NCBI GenBank assembly: GCA_036852015.1
Contig: JAANDG010000557.1
Location: 31,913-95,912, forward strand
Direction: 5' to 3'
DNA from: Pelodera strongyloides
Taxonomy: Eukaryota > Nematoda > Chromadorea > Rhabditida > Rhabditidae
Length of the DNA stretch: 64,000 nt
In this document: one piece after another, positions 48,983-60,002 of the stretch
How the letters are laid out: every line of letters begins with the position of its first letter
How positions within the stretch are numbered: the first letter of the stretch is position 1
Made by a program: the position numbers and the translations under genes
The notes under the pieces: model-generated
Seen by the model: only the letters and a program-made list of their open reading frames with translations
Database searches by the model: none
Told to the model about the DNA's origin: nothing

Positions 48983-50318
48983 CCAACATGCAAGGAACCA
49001 CAAACATCGACAAATTACAGCGGAAATAATGGGCATATTTGTGGTTTCAGACCAGGGAGAATGACTCTGTTGTTTATTAGTATTTATAATAGTTATTTAG
49101 ACATAGTTCGTACGTTAGGCATAGAGATCCTAGAGTATTTATCCACAGTATTTAGCACTAGTTCGGATTCTAAGCTGTAGTTTACCTGGTTTTCTTTTAT
49201 TAAAGTATACATGGTTTACACTATTCAGCTACGCTTGTGTTTATTGGGATGTTGCTTGACTATTTGACTGGTAAAGTAATAAATCATTTCCTGATTTTCT
49301 TTCACTTCGTATATTGATGATTCGGAAAAAGGTTTCCCAATTACACAAATTAAGTAGATTACAGTATTCAATAAAAACTGCCCAATGGCAAGTCTCTGAA
49401 TCATGCAACAGCTCGACACAGTCACAGTGTTTTAAAATGTCATGGCTAGATTTTTATACTTTTATTGGACAAGCTACTGACCAGTGAATCAGTGTTGAAA
49501 GCTACATTTGCGAAATTTGACGCAACATTTTTTTTTAAAGGGCCACTTCTTGAAGTAAAGCTACACTAATAGAACAATGCATGCGCCCCATTCAGGAAAC
49601 AAAAATATAATTTTTTTTTCAACGGTTTTCCAATAAGAGAAAAATTAATTTCAAAATTTGTTTTGCATAAACGCGTTTTTCGAGATAAAACCATACATTC
49701 GTTATCTCGAAGAATTGTCACGTAAATTACGCGGCAGTCACTGTTGTGCGTGTAAATTTGATGCAAATGCAAATTCGTCTTGGCACAAGGAGCGCAAAAT
49801 ATATTCGAAGTGCTTTCATTTTTCCTTTAAAGCCGATAATAACATGTGTGGATCGCTGCTTTCACACAATGTGTACAAGTAACCCGAGAAATATTCGTTG
49901 TATATATCACATTGGAATGTAGTTCTCCCGCAGATACGCTTAAGCAACCGGCCGTTTTATATATAAATCAATGCTTGATCATTAGCCACGCATTACATTT
50001 GCGGATACATAGACAACATAGAACCACTTCACAATCCAATCCTCTGAAACGTTTTTCCCAGCTGCACGCTTTAAAAAGCGTCGACCTTGAGCATCTAATT
50101 AGCATACCGAAGAAATGCAAATTTTGACGAAGATGCAAATAAATATAAAGCGCGTGTTTTTTCTTTGGATCCCACCACTGTCCACAACAATGTTACTAAA
50201 CATTGTTTTAACTGTATATTTTGTATTGACTCGCAGTGTATCAGTACCAATCCTTTGGGTTTCGCTTTGTACATGTACGCCGAAACTCAAACTTTCGAAA
50301 GTTAATACAACAATTTAG

Positions 50319-53300
50319 ATGCGGGCCATAATCCTGTTACTTATCGCATTTATTGGAGAAGGGATTATCGCCACGTTATACGGTACGTTTTCTGTTTCCG
50401 GCTCTCTCAGTTGACAACACAGGAAACCGGAATAATTCTCGAAACCGCAGAAAAACTGTCGTTGGTCCACCACCAAATGATTTTTACTGAAAAAACCATC
50501 TAGTGACGCGGTTCCTGGTCATCATGTTTCGGGTTTCGATGAATATTGGTCATGATTTGGTCACCAGATGGGTCGGCCCACGAAAAAACCGTGAACCGTC
50601 AAAAAATTGCTTCACCCAGTTCCTATGTGCTAGGAACTTGCTGTTCGGAATAAAACTACCGCTCCTATAGCTATAGCCTATAGAAGGCATGGGTCTAGAT
50701 TTCAACGCAAGTGCGAAGAAGAATCCGTTTTCCGTTCATACTTTAATTGATACGCCACTATTGCAGATGTTCGTTGCGACGAGAATAATTGGATGACATC
50801 CAAGCTGAAGTTTCGGCTGCACAAATTGGAAATTGTTGAGGCCACGTATAAGAAGTCCGATGTGATCGAATGTGGTAATGGACAATATCTAGAAGAACTT
50901 AAGCCGGAGGACGACTGGGTGAGCCTGTGATTAAACCCGTTTCCTGCATACCTACAACGAAACTCAAGGATTGCGCGCGGCAACAGTTTCGGGGTCTTTC
51001 CCGTAAAAGAACTTGATGCGCGCGAAAAAAATTTTTTTTCATCGCCTTTGGTTGCCGCTTTGGTGCAGGAAACACCCCAAACTGTTGCGGGAAACACCCC
51101 CAAATCGTTGCCGAAAAAATGCGGAAACGGTGCGGGAAATGTAGCCACTGCAAAAGGAAAGCAGCGTGTTGGATTCGAACCTATGCTCTTGCTAGATCCT
51201 CTAAACAGCGCCTTAGACCACTCGGCAACACAACATATGTGAGACCAGTGCTTGGGCAAAATATTAGCACACCAATTGCACTTACGGCAGACCCACCGAG
51301 CGCTTTCAAAAACGTTGCCGAAAAGGTGCAGAAATGGTGCGAGGCGCAACTTGCGCGCCGAACCAAGAAAAGTGTTTCCTGCACCGGCTCGGCGCGCATT
51401 TTGCACCCCATTTCTATTCAGCGCGCATTTTGCTTCTCATTTCTTTGCGGCGCGCATTTTATGTCCCGAAATGGCGCGGCGCGCAACTCATCGGGTCTCA
51501 GTGTTCAGTCTAGGCGTATAATGTCATTAAAGCGAAATGCCAGCTCCTTTGGAAAATTTGCATATGATAAGCAAATCCTATGTATCCTATGCTATTTTGC
51601 GCGATAGCCGTGGACGATCGCGCAAAATTAGCATAGGATACATAGGATTTGCTTATCATATGCAAATTTTCCAAAGGAGCTGGCATTTCGCTTTAAAACG
51701 TTGTATCGTAAACGACAATGAGAATTTCGATACCGTAGTGACCAATGAATGATACAATTCGATAAAAAGTGCAAAATTGAGAGCACACTTTACACTTAGC
51801 TGAAAACACAAAACAAGCAATAATAACAATTAGTTGATTTATTACATATTATGGCTAAACTTCGGGTTTTACTTGTCACACAATTTTCGCTTCTATGATC
51901 TTATTCAAATTAGGATTTGACTCTAATTCGGCTCTTCTTGCCAACCTTGCAAAAACAGCAATCTTCAAATCCACCAAACTGTTTTTATATCAGTTTCCGA
52001 CACTTTATTTTCTTGTAACTGAAAACTGAAAATGATAAATGCATTACATTAATTGCTGAAGTTTACAAACAGTCATGAAACCCACAGTGAAAAGTTAAGG
52101 GAGGGGTCAGTCATAAAATTATCATGGGGGACTCCATGTTCGCGAATCGCACATGCGAAAATGTCAAATGCTCGTCCATGTCCAAGTCATTTTACATACA
52201 TGTCAACTGCCTACCGTAACCCATGCGAATCGCACATTTGACATGGTGCGAAAGTCCCCAGACTCGTGCTATATGAAACAGATGCAGATCCGTATCTGAC
52301 CCGTCCTATTTGAAATAGATCCATACTATTTTGAAATAGATCCATACTATTTTGAAATAGATCCATACTAGATTCACTGAGGGACCTTGGCATTTACATC
52401 GATTCGAACATGGACATGCATTCGTCATTTTCATACATGGAAGCCCCATCAGTCATAAAGTACTAGGTTTACTGTAATGTGTAATGTAAGTGCAAGAGCT
52501 AGCGGACTAGCAATCTCAAGGAGAAAATTCAACTGCGACTGAAGAACTCATAGAAAAACTAGACACGTTTCAATTTTAATTGATACATTGATGTAACATG
52601 GTAGTATATAGATGTGACTCCGGCTCTACAGTAACTATTAAACGAAAACTAATAAGCTACGAGTTCAAATGTTTATATACATTTGTAGCTATCTCTAAGT
52701 AGCCATGAACAATACGTTATTTAAAGCAGAATGACACAGGGTTCTGGTTCTGAGACTAAAATGTGGCTGCAACTGCAGAATTACACTCCTGTGTGTTCTG
52801 CATACTTGTGTGCGCATCCAGACGAGATGGGCACGCATTGCAGTTAATACAGGAGATTTGTTCTAGTATGCCTCAAAACGACCCGCCATAACGGTTTAAA
52901 CGGAGTACTCAATACTAATCCTCTAGTCTGCGCTAACGGGCACTAGCGTAAGGGCCGTGTACGGCATTTAACAACGTCATGAGATGATTTCACCTGCTAA
53001 AATAAAGTAACGAGAGGGAAGCAAGGAGCCACATAATAGTTATGTATTGCCGTGCGTCATATGATCGCCATTCGCATCCGTAGCAATCGTTCGTTCCGCA
53101 TTTCACATATCATCCACAGGCGCTCTCACACTCCTCCGTTCAATCTTATCAGTTGTCACGAATACAACCTGGAAGGACTCATATAGTCATAGTTTGTAAA
53201 GTAACTAAATAGCAAGGCCTAGTATTTTACGGGGAGAGTAGATCAGTGTATAATTTCCGTGCGTAAATGGAGGTGGTTTGTTTAGCTTAGTGGTAGACCG

Positions 53301-56300
53301 CTTTCATAAAACAGCATGTTTCGCCCAAATATATTAATTAATTTGAAATTGCTTCCGGAGGTGGTTAGTGCGTGTTTTTATGCATCGACCTGTACCCCTG
53401 GAGTAGATAGACTATAAGTGCTATGTAATTATTGAACGATTTGACAGCGTCGAAACTCCACATCACCTTAAACCACGGTGCGGAAAAATGTCACGGGTCG
53501 AGTGTCTTAGTAGTTTAGGAGCAAAAACGAATCGGATACTGTACAATTGATCAGTAATATAACAAAACACACCTGCTGCACTGTAGATCCATAGTAATCC
53601 TTGGCAACAGTTTAATTTTTCAGGATCCAAGTACATCAGGTGATCCTGAAATTGAAATGGAATAAATAAATGTGAAAATTATATAGGATTGAATGTATAA
53701 TATACTCACAATAAAATATAAATACATTTAAATTTATTGCGAAAAATTCCTCAACATAGGTACGGTACATCACTAGGTGCATCACAACAATGTACATGCA
53801 ACAACATCTGAAGTGTAACATCGCTTGTTACAGTAAGGTCATTCGATTAGATCTTTGAGCTTATGCAAAAAAAATAGTGAGAGTAGAATGTGATACCCGT
53901 ACGCTACGATGCTGGGAGCGGGAATTAAAAGTAAGGATTCGATTCCCAATGAATACCCAGTCTTTATCCACTGAATAATTATACCCAGTGGAAATAAAAT
54001 ATGCCAAAACAGGTAATTAAATACGTATATATATAGAGTGCATACCGCTTACACATAGGAGTTAATTTCGATTCATCTCGGGGAAGAATAAAAAGATCAT
54101 GGAACACTGTTACAAACCACATATAATATAGGCAAGAAGGGGCCAAATAAACTGATTTCCTTTTATTACAAGAGCTCAAGCTTCATCTGTTGTAAATTCG
54201 AAGGTTCGAGGGTACATTATCAAAGACATACAAATAACTTAGACAATCGTTTAGGGTTTGGTCATCGACCGAGTCAAGCTGCTCATGGAAGAGTATAACC
54301 TCACGTGCCAAAATTTTCCCACGGTTCGTTTGTTCATGCCTTGCTTTCATTACAGCTAGAGCTAGTCAGCTAGTACAAAAACATCAAGGTGTTCATAGGA
54401 AAGGAAGAACAATTTGGTGGCGGTAGCTTATTTTCCTGTGGATCAGCCCATTTGGCGACTACTTGGTGACTTTGTCGGGATTCATGCTTCGAAACCGTTG
54501 TCAACTGGTTTTCAAATGGTTCTTTTTCGGTGAAAACCATATGGGTGGCCACCGACGTTGGTTTCCTGTGGTTTCGGAGATAAAAATTTAGAATGAAATG
54601 CGTGTTTAAACACGCAGTATTAATGAAATGTTTTCTTACTAGGCCTATTTTTGAAGAAAAAAACGAGGGCTGCCATTTACTCCTACATTTTAGATCACGT
54701 CGCATATGTCCGTTTACCTGAGCACGGAGGACTCGTACCTGGAGTATAGGGATTGTGAAGTGAGTGACATTAAAATGGGAGATAACTGAGCCACAGTCAC
54801 TGACCTTGGGTTATTCATTACCGGTAGTACGCACTACAGTACTAACCTACTGTGCGAAGTCCTGTAAAAGGTAGAGGAAGTTATACACTAACTTACCTGC
54901 TTTTGACGCCGCGGCTATAGGTGGAGGTGGACCTACTTGGTTTGAGGAGTGTTGAGATTCTATTATATATCGGAACCGGCAATGCTCGCTACAGTATACA
55001 ATAACTTACCATACTTGTTCTTTTCCAACAATTGCTAAAAATGGTTGCTACAGTAGCTTTCTCAACCACAATAACCCAACGGACTCACTCCTTTACAATA
55101 AGTTTGTGGACGGACTAATACCCTTACAACAATCCATGTTAGAATGCACACTACAGTAGAAGTAATGCGCTAAAAATGCTCATTACAGTAGGCTGTAGAT
55201 ATAGTTACAACAACATACCGCACTTATTCCTCTACAACAATAACAATCAATGTACTAAACACCCAGATGTTCGCTACAGTAGAAGAATATCTTTAGCGGT
55301 AAATACAGTAATCTTTCGTGCTAATTCCTTACGTCACCTAATGCGCTATGCATACACTAGATAATGAAGAAAGTGTTGTTTAGTATAGCCGACGAAAAAG
55401 CATTGCGCTAACAGGAAGATTCAAGTAATCAGTGATTAGTAATCAGTCGCAGAGAAATGCCAAACAGATTGGTTCGCGCATCAAGGCGGCGTCATAAGTA
55501 GTTTCAAGGCGCCGCTAGGAGCAATTCTACAAGCATTTAACTGAGACTGAGTACTTTTCCAGTCTGTGAATTGAGTTGATCTGATGGTAACGAATAAATT
55601 TGATTTAGTGGTCGATTGATTTTTGCGAACCCTGCGGAGGTTGTCCTGACATCGACCACATGACCGGGACTAACTACTCTTCGACGGTCGCCTGGGCCCT
55701 GAAGGAGCGCGAAGATGGGATATGTGAAGATCGGTGGAACAGGGACAATTTCTTTTCCGTTAGTGATTATCGATCGTTCCTTTTCAAATAACACTAAACT
55801 TAAACGAAATCCTAACCCGATCTGATGACGGCGTTGACATTTAAAGCAATATATGATTACGCTTTAATTAACCAAAATCCTATACTGCTGTTGAGTTGAT
55901 ATTTAACTACCTTCTTTCGCCGAACCCGACGCTAACGGGCAAACAATGTCGATTCGTAGAGCATGATATAAAAGTTGATGCTCAAAGAATCAGTGCTCAA
56001 GACTCAAGACGCAATTTCAAAAACCGATGTGTCCGTTTACATAAATTGAATAATAGTTAAGGCACAAGTTTGAAGAATTCCGGAAAAGCTAGGATCAAGA
56101 TGAAACATGTGCATGTGCATAATTTAGCATAAAGCTGAAAAGCAGGAAAATTCCGCTAGCTTTGTCTGTGGGCTCTCTTTTGGCATTATCTCCAAACGTT
56201 TTTTCGCGTTTCCAACTTGAACCAGCTTTTTCCAGAATTCTTCAAACTTTTCCCATCTTAAATGCGCCTTTAGAAGACAACTACATAGCTGAAAGAATGC

Positions 56301-58451
56301 TGGTTAGGCTGGTTTGCAGGCAATGATTTGGAATGAGACCTGGTTCCACACAATTCGATACCCGTGCGACCACTGCTACGAAGACTTCTGTGAGAACCCG
56401 CTGGCCAAGTCTCTGAACAACAAACTGTTGACGGCTCTGGACGGGGATCTGGACGCGAGAAGGAAGATCTGCTACCAGGGGAGGTAAGCGCGTACGCAAT
56501 GAAACACGAAACTTGGAAATAAGGGCGGAAAACAAGCAGAAAGCAGTTAAACAGCCGCAGAGTTGAGGTACCAGAGTGGGGTAGAAAAGAGATCATACAT
56601 GGATGTCTAATCATAGGGCTGTTAGGGAGTCAAGTAGAACAGCATTCTTGCGCAAACAACAATAAATTCCGACAAAAAATCGAACTCAATCCGAGCAAAT
56701 TGGCATAGATCCATAAGAATTCAGTTGTCCACGATGCGTTTCAAAACCCGGCCGGTATTTCGCTTCAAAAATGGTAGTGAGTGAAATTGACAATTTCAGT
56801 ATATATGGAACCATGAATGGACTTTGTCTACAAGATCGGTTCGGGGCATTTTCTTACTGGGAAGAGCAGATGCGGTGAGTCACTTCCTCGGCAATCAGCG
56901 ATTATCTGAGGCCATATTCACCACTCTGATTCCCTCGGGTGAATGATGTTCGCTGGGGACAGAAAATAGTATTCTAATGTGAGACACGCAGACAAAAAGA
57001 CCCATAGAGAATTGAGTGGTGAATATGGCCTCTGGGATCTGGCCATATGCCAATATTTACCCGCATTTTGTTCTTTTCACCATGTTACACGCATCAAAAT
57101 TATATCGGTGATTGTTTTCAAACTGACTACTCGGAACCTTGGGCTCGCAGCTGCCAAAAGCTTTGCTGGGTGCGCGCCATGCGCTGAAATGCGCTACTGC
57201 GCTGCGCGGTAACTCACCCCATCATGTATTATTATTATCTTATTATACAAAAGAGGGACTGTAGTGTGCGCTAGCACTCACGTCACGGGTGATTAAAACC
57301 CATCGTTCCACCGGCCGTGAGGCAATCGAAGCTCATTATGCAAAACAACAAATTAGTGGTTGACATCAATCACACGATTTCCATCTACGTTTCAGTCAGA
57401 CGTTTCATAAGAACGGAAAGACGCCTTCAGGCGGCGTAGCCGTCTGTCCCATTATAAATCCAATGCGCACCCATCAGCGTACGGGGAAACTGAGGCCATT
57501 CCAACTTGTGAATATGTGAATGTGAAACACATCGTTTCACAGCCACTCATTTATCAAAAGGATCCTATCAATAAGCTAAACAGACCAACGCGGGTCACAC
57601 CCACTTACGCACGGAATTATACACACTGGTTACAACTGTATTTTTTCATTTGATTTGCAGTGTCTTTGCTCACTATGCGTGGATCTCGGACACGTTCCAC
57701 TTGGTATGGACAACTTCCTTGTTCGCTCTTCTCTACCTCTGGAGCAAGAGTAAGCACATTACACCCACCATTTGTTTGCTTCTTTCGGTTTCCACTGTAT
57801 TAGCTCTACTTTATCAGAGGGTAGCATGCTGAGCTGGTATAGTTAAGTCCGCGTCCGTATTTTGATCCCACTTTATTTACAGATTGCTGTAATCCGTGGA
57901 GGCGGGAGCAGAGGCGTGCAGAAGAGCCCGATCCCGTAATGGCCTACATAGTTCGTCGTTTGGCTGAGGGCAAGAATCGGAAGACGCGGAACCAACGAAG
58001 GAAGGAGAGAGCCGCTAAGAAGAACAAGAACTGCCACAAGAAGACCAAGAAGACGAATAAGAAGGTAAACAATTGAAGTGTTATAAGTATTCAAACAATC
58101 TTAGAATACTCATAAATACATCTAAAGATGCTGTAATCGTAGTGTCGCCTCAATTTCTATGCTATCGTTACTCTCACCAGTTCGATGAGTAGTGGTGTTA
58201 AATAGATGACTATAATGAGTAGTTCCGGTGAATGTAGTCTGTCGTTTGAAGCATAAACCAGAAGTTATTTGTAGACTCGAAAGGCCAAGAAAACTGGCAA
58301 GAAGATCGCGATTGATAAGGGCAGCAAGCTGGCGCTCCCCAATGGCCGCGTTGCCATCGCAAAGCGCGGTCCCCGTGGACGCGGTGGATTCGGTGGTCGA
58401 GGACGTGGACGAGCAGGAAGGGGTGCAAGAGGAGGACAGGGTGGCAAATAA
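50319..58451 (+). CDS. Predicted type I membrane protein with basic and RGG-box cytoplasmic tail (gene 2, paralogue of gene 1)
   Basis: Exons: 50319-50382, 50767-50918, [one possibly missed], 54694-54759, 56320-56483, 56800-56874, 57661-57749, 57883-58064, 58275-58451; phases agree throughout (about 322 residues seen). Residues 1-21 are a signal peptide (ILLLIAFIGEGIIA). The ectodomain parallels gene 1: D-VRC opening exon 2, ITSHMSVYL...DCE, then MIWNETWF...CDHCYEDFC. WTTSLFALLYLW is a likely membrane helix, followed by NCCNPWRREQRR (possible palmitoyl Cys, positive-inside), a Lys/Arg-rich segment (KKNKNCHKKTKKTNKK), and an RGG/GAR tail (RGRGGFGGRGRGRAGRGARG). I recognise no ectodomain family. 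The tail type is usual in nucleolar/RNA-binding proteins, so membrane plus RGG is odd. Alternatively the last two exons belong to a separate gene. ATG directly follows acceptor caatttag. Confidence 0.65.
51168..51243 (-). repeat. tRNA-Leu-like pseudogene in gene 2 intron 2
   Basis: Minus strand GTTGTGTTGCCGAGTGGTCTAAGGCG is a good class II tRNA 5' half (A box) and ATAGGTTCGAATCC a B box. TTTAGAG could give anticodon TAG, but the acceptor and T stems do not close properly. Embedded in a GC-rich island (50920-51510), which also explains ORFs of up to 234 codons on both strands. Confidence 0.5.
51527..51696. mobile_element. Near-perfect palindromic MITE (170 bp) in gene 2 intron 2
   Basis: ttaaagcgaaatgccagctc is inverted at the right as gagctggcatttcgctttaa. 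Arms of about 75 bp (ccaaaggagctgg, aaatttgcatatgataagc, cctatgtatcctatgc) are almost exact, around a loop near gatagccgtggacgatc. It links the family A core (catatgcaaatttt, cataggatacatagga) with the ttaaagcgaaat tips of family B. Confidence 0.9.
52308..52370. repeat. Three tandem copies of a 21-bp unit
   Basis: ttgaaatagatccatactat occurs three times, within a wider stretch (52110-52450) that has partly inverted catgtccatg/cgaatcgcac motifs. Nothing coding. Confidence 0.8.
53276..53360 (+). repeat. Weak tRNA-like sequence
   Basis: gtttagcttagtggtagacc looks like an A box, but no proper B box or stems follow. Recorded as a possible decayed tRNA copy only. Confidence 0.2.
53573..54151 (-). 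pseudogene. Possible second seven-helix receptor remnant, nested in gene 2 intron
   Basis: Minus-strand exon 53985-54151 reads LAPSCLYYMWFVTVFHDLFI, then RDESKLTPMCKRYALYIY and TYLITCFGIFYFHW before a GT donor: two hydrophobic helices around a short loop with a Cys, as in TM2-TM3 of chemoreceptors. An open hydrophobic stretch near 53710-53809 (CCCMYIVVMHLVMY, then NLNVFIFY) and exon 53573-53645 (DHLMYLDPEKLN, LLWIYSAAG) follow. The second and third do not join in phase (the join gives a stop) and no TM5-7 exons were found, so a decayed gene is likely. Family unknown. Confidence 0.3.
56641..56768. mobile_element. MITE family B copy, left end truncated, in a gene 2 intron
   Basis: Ends aaacccggccggtatttcgc. 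Family arms cataagaattcagttg and the aaaaaatcgaac stretch are present, but the left ccggccgg terminus is missing. Ends about 30 bp before exon 56800-56874. Confidence 0.75.
56909..57031. repeat. 'gaggccatattcaccact' inverted-repeat element
   Basis: gaggccatattcaccactc at the left is exactly inverted as gagtggtgaatatggcctc at the right. The 85-bp interior has ccctcggg and gttcgctggggac. Best-preserved copy of this short family. Confidence 0.85.
57238..57447 (+). mobile_element. Miniature Helitron-like element in gene 2 intron
   Basis: A|TCTTATTATACAAAAGAGGG at the 5' end; 3' hairpin gacgccttcaggcggcgtag followed by ccgtCTGT (CTRR altered at its last base). About 210 bp, non-coding, ending about 210 bp before the membrane-helix exon. 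Confidence 0.6.
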
Positions 58452-59820
58452 GGTGTGAAAATAATACTAACAAAAGTTCCATCACAATGAAAAGTCGACT
58501 AAGCACTCGAGTCTAGCACACAAATTCACCCGCAAATACATACGAGGACACGTTTCAGTCATAAGTCATGTTTCACTAAACACGCGGGGCCTATAACTAT
58601 CCAGTTCAAGTATTAACTGATAAGTAAAGTTTTTAAGGAGTTGACGACTGAGGATTCTACGCGTTGGTTGTTGTGTGCGGCTGAAGGAAATGAAATCGTC
58701 TACCTCTACATCCTTAGTCCATTCGTCTCGTCCAAAAAGTAAATGTGACTGTTGTGCCCGCTGTAACTGCCCCAATCCCATTTCCTTTTTAATACGTATG
58801 TTAGTCAACTCTCCTCTCGTCTCGTTCATCGCATTGTGGAGTGTTTTTAGTTAGGTATACTATTGCGGACTCGGACCTTTACTATTGTTTTTTAATCTCT
58901 AGTTCTAGTAGTGAGTTTGTGTGACATTGTGTAAGGACTCGGCGCATTGGCTGCAGTAACCATTGTTTGCATTACACATATACTTTAGGATTAGGAAAAG
59001 GCTTGGTGGGCGTGGGCCCTTAAAGTTTGTCTTTATGAGTCTCAATTGCCGTGCCCCAAGACCAATCCTAAGTCCTAAGTCCTAATGCATCGCCTAGGCC
59101 TAGCCCATATCTTACCCAATGTCCAAGAGGGACCGTAGTATCCAAGTGTCCATGGTCCGATGTGCGTTTGTTAAGAGGTCACCCTACCCTAAGAGTCCGG
59201 GGTCATTATCCCATCTGCCAATTGTCAAGGGCTTCCGTGCGACTTTATTCATTCTCATTCCCGGGGTCCATTTTCTGTTCGTATTCTTGTGGGACCGTTG
59301 TGTCCGTTTGCATCTGCGGGGCCATCGCGGCCAGTTTTCAATCGTCAATTCTTGGGGCCGTGTGCCCAACTGCCGTTTTCAGTTTGTTTGTATCCTAGCA
59401 GGCCGTCATGCCGAGTTCTTGTTGATCAGAGATTCTAAGGGACACCGATCCCAACTACAGTACGTATAGTCAGTATAGGGGCGCCGCCGTGCCCACGTTA
59501 TTATTCCGTTTAGTTTAATTTTTTTCGTTAGTTTTTGCTTCCGCTAGTTCTAGTAGTTGATAGTTTTTTCCGTCAATTATGTTACGTCGCGCATATGAAT
59601 AAAAGTCTTAGTTCAGCAGCATTTGTGTTCATAAAGAATGTGGTCCCGAGACACAGAAGTACAAGGTTGATGCACTAAGCTAAGCCACTACTTTCTCTCA
59701 CATTGCACTAAGCCGCTACGTTCTCTCTCGCTCAAGACAAGGAAGTCACTTTCACACAGTCCAGTCAGACAACCACAATAATTGGGACGCATATTAAGTA
59801 AATATACATAAAAAAAATAA

Positions 59821-60002
59821 TTAGCGAAATACCAGCCGATTTTTGAAACGCATCGTGGACAACTGCATTCTTATATATTTATGCGAAAAGGGGTCTAATT
59901 GGGGTCTACTTTTTATGCTAAATTATGCTCATTTGCATATGACGCATAAGAATTTTGGTGTATTCGATGCGTTTGAAAAACCGGCCGGTATTTCGCTTTA
60001 AG
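59821..60002. mobile_element. MITE family B copy
   Basis: ttagcgaaataccagccgat at the left, aaccggccggtatttcgcttt at the right, arms aactgcattcttatatattt and gctcatttgcatatgacgc. Confidence 0.85.

Noticed and set aside
50702..51607. ORFs of 234 codons (minus) and 162 codons (plus)
   Set aside because: They overlap gene 2 exon 2 on the other strand, a tRNA-Leu-like block and a GC-rich island. No family resemblance; open because of composition.
55537..55794. 85-codon minus ORF with VPVPPIFTYPIF and DRRRVVSPGHVVDVR
   Set aside because: Composition looks protein-like, but no neighbouring exons or family were recognised. It lies in a gene 2 intron, so it is left unannotated.
59119..59469. 116-codon plus ORF
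   Set aside because: Coincides with the degenerate gggaccgt repeat tract, with open frames also on the opposite strand; no domain seen.
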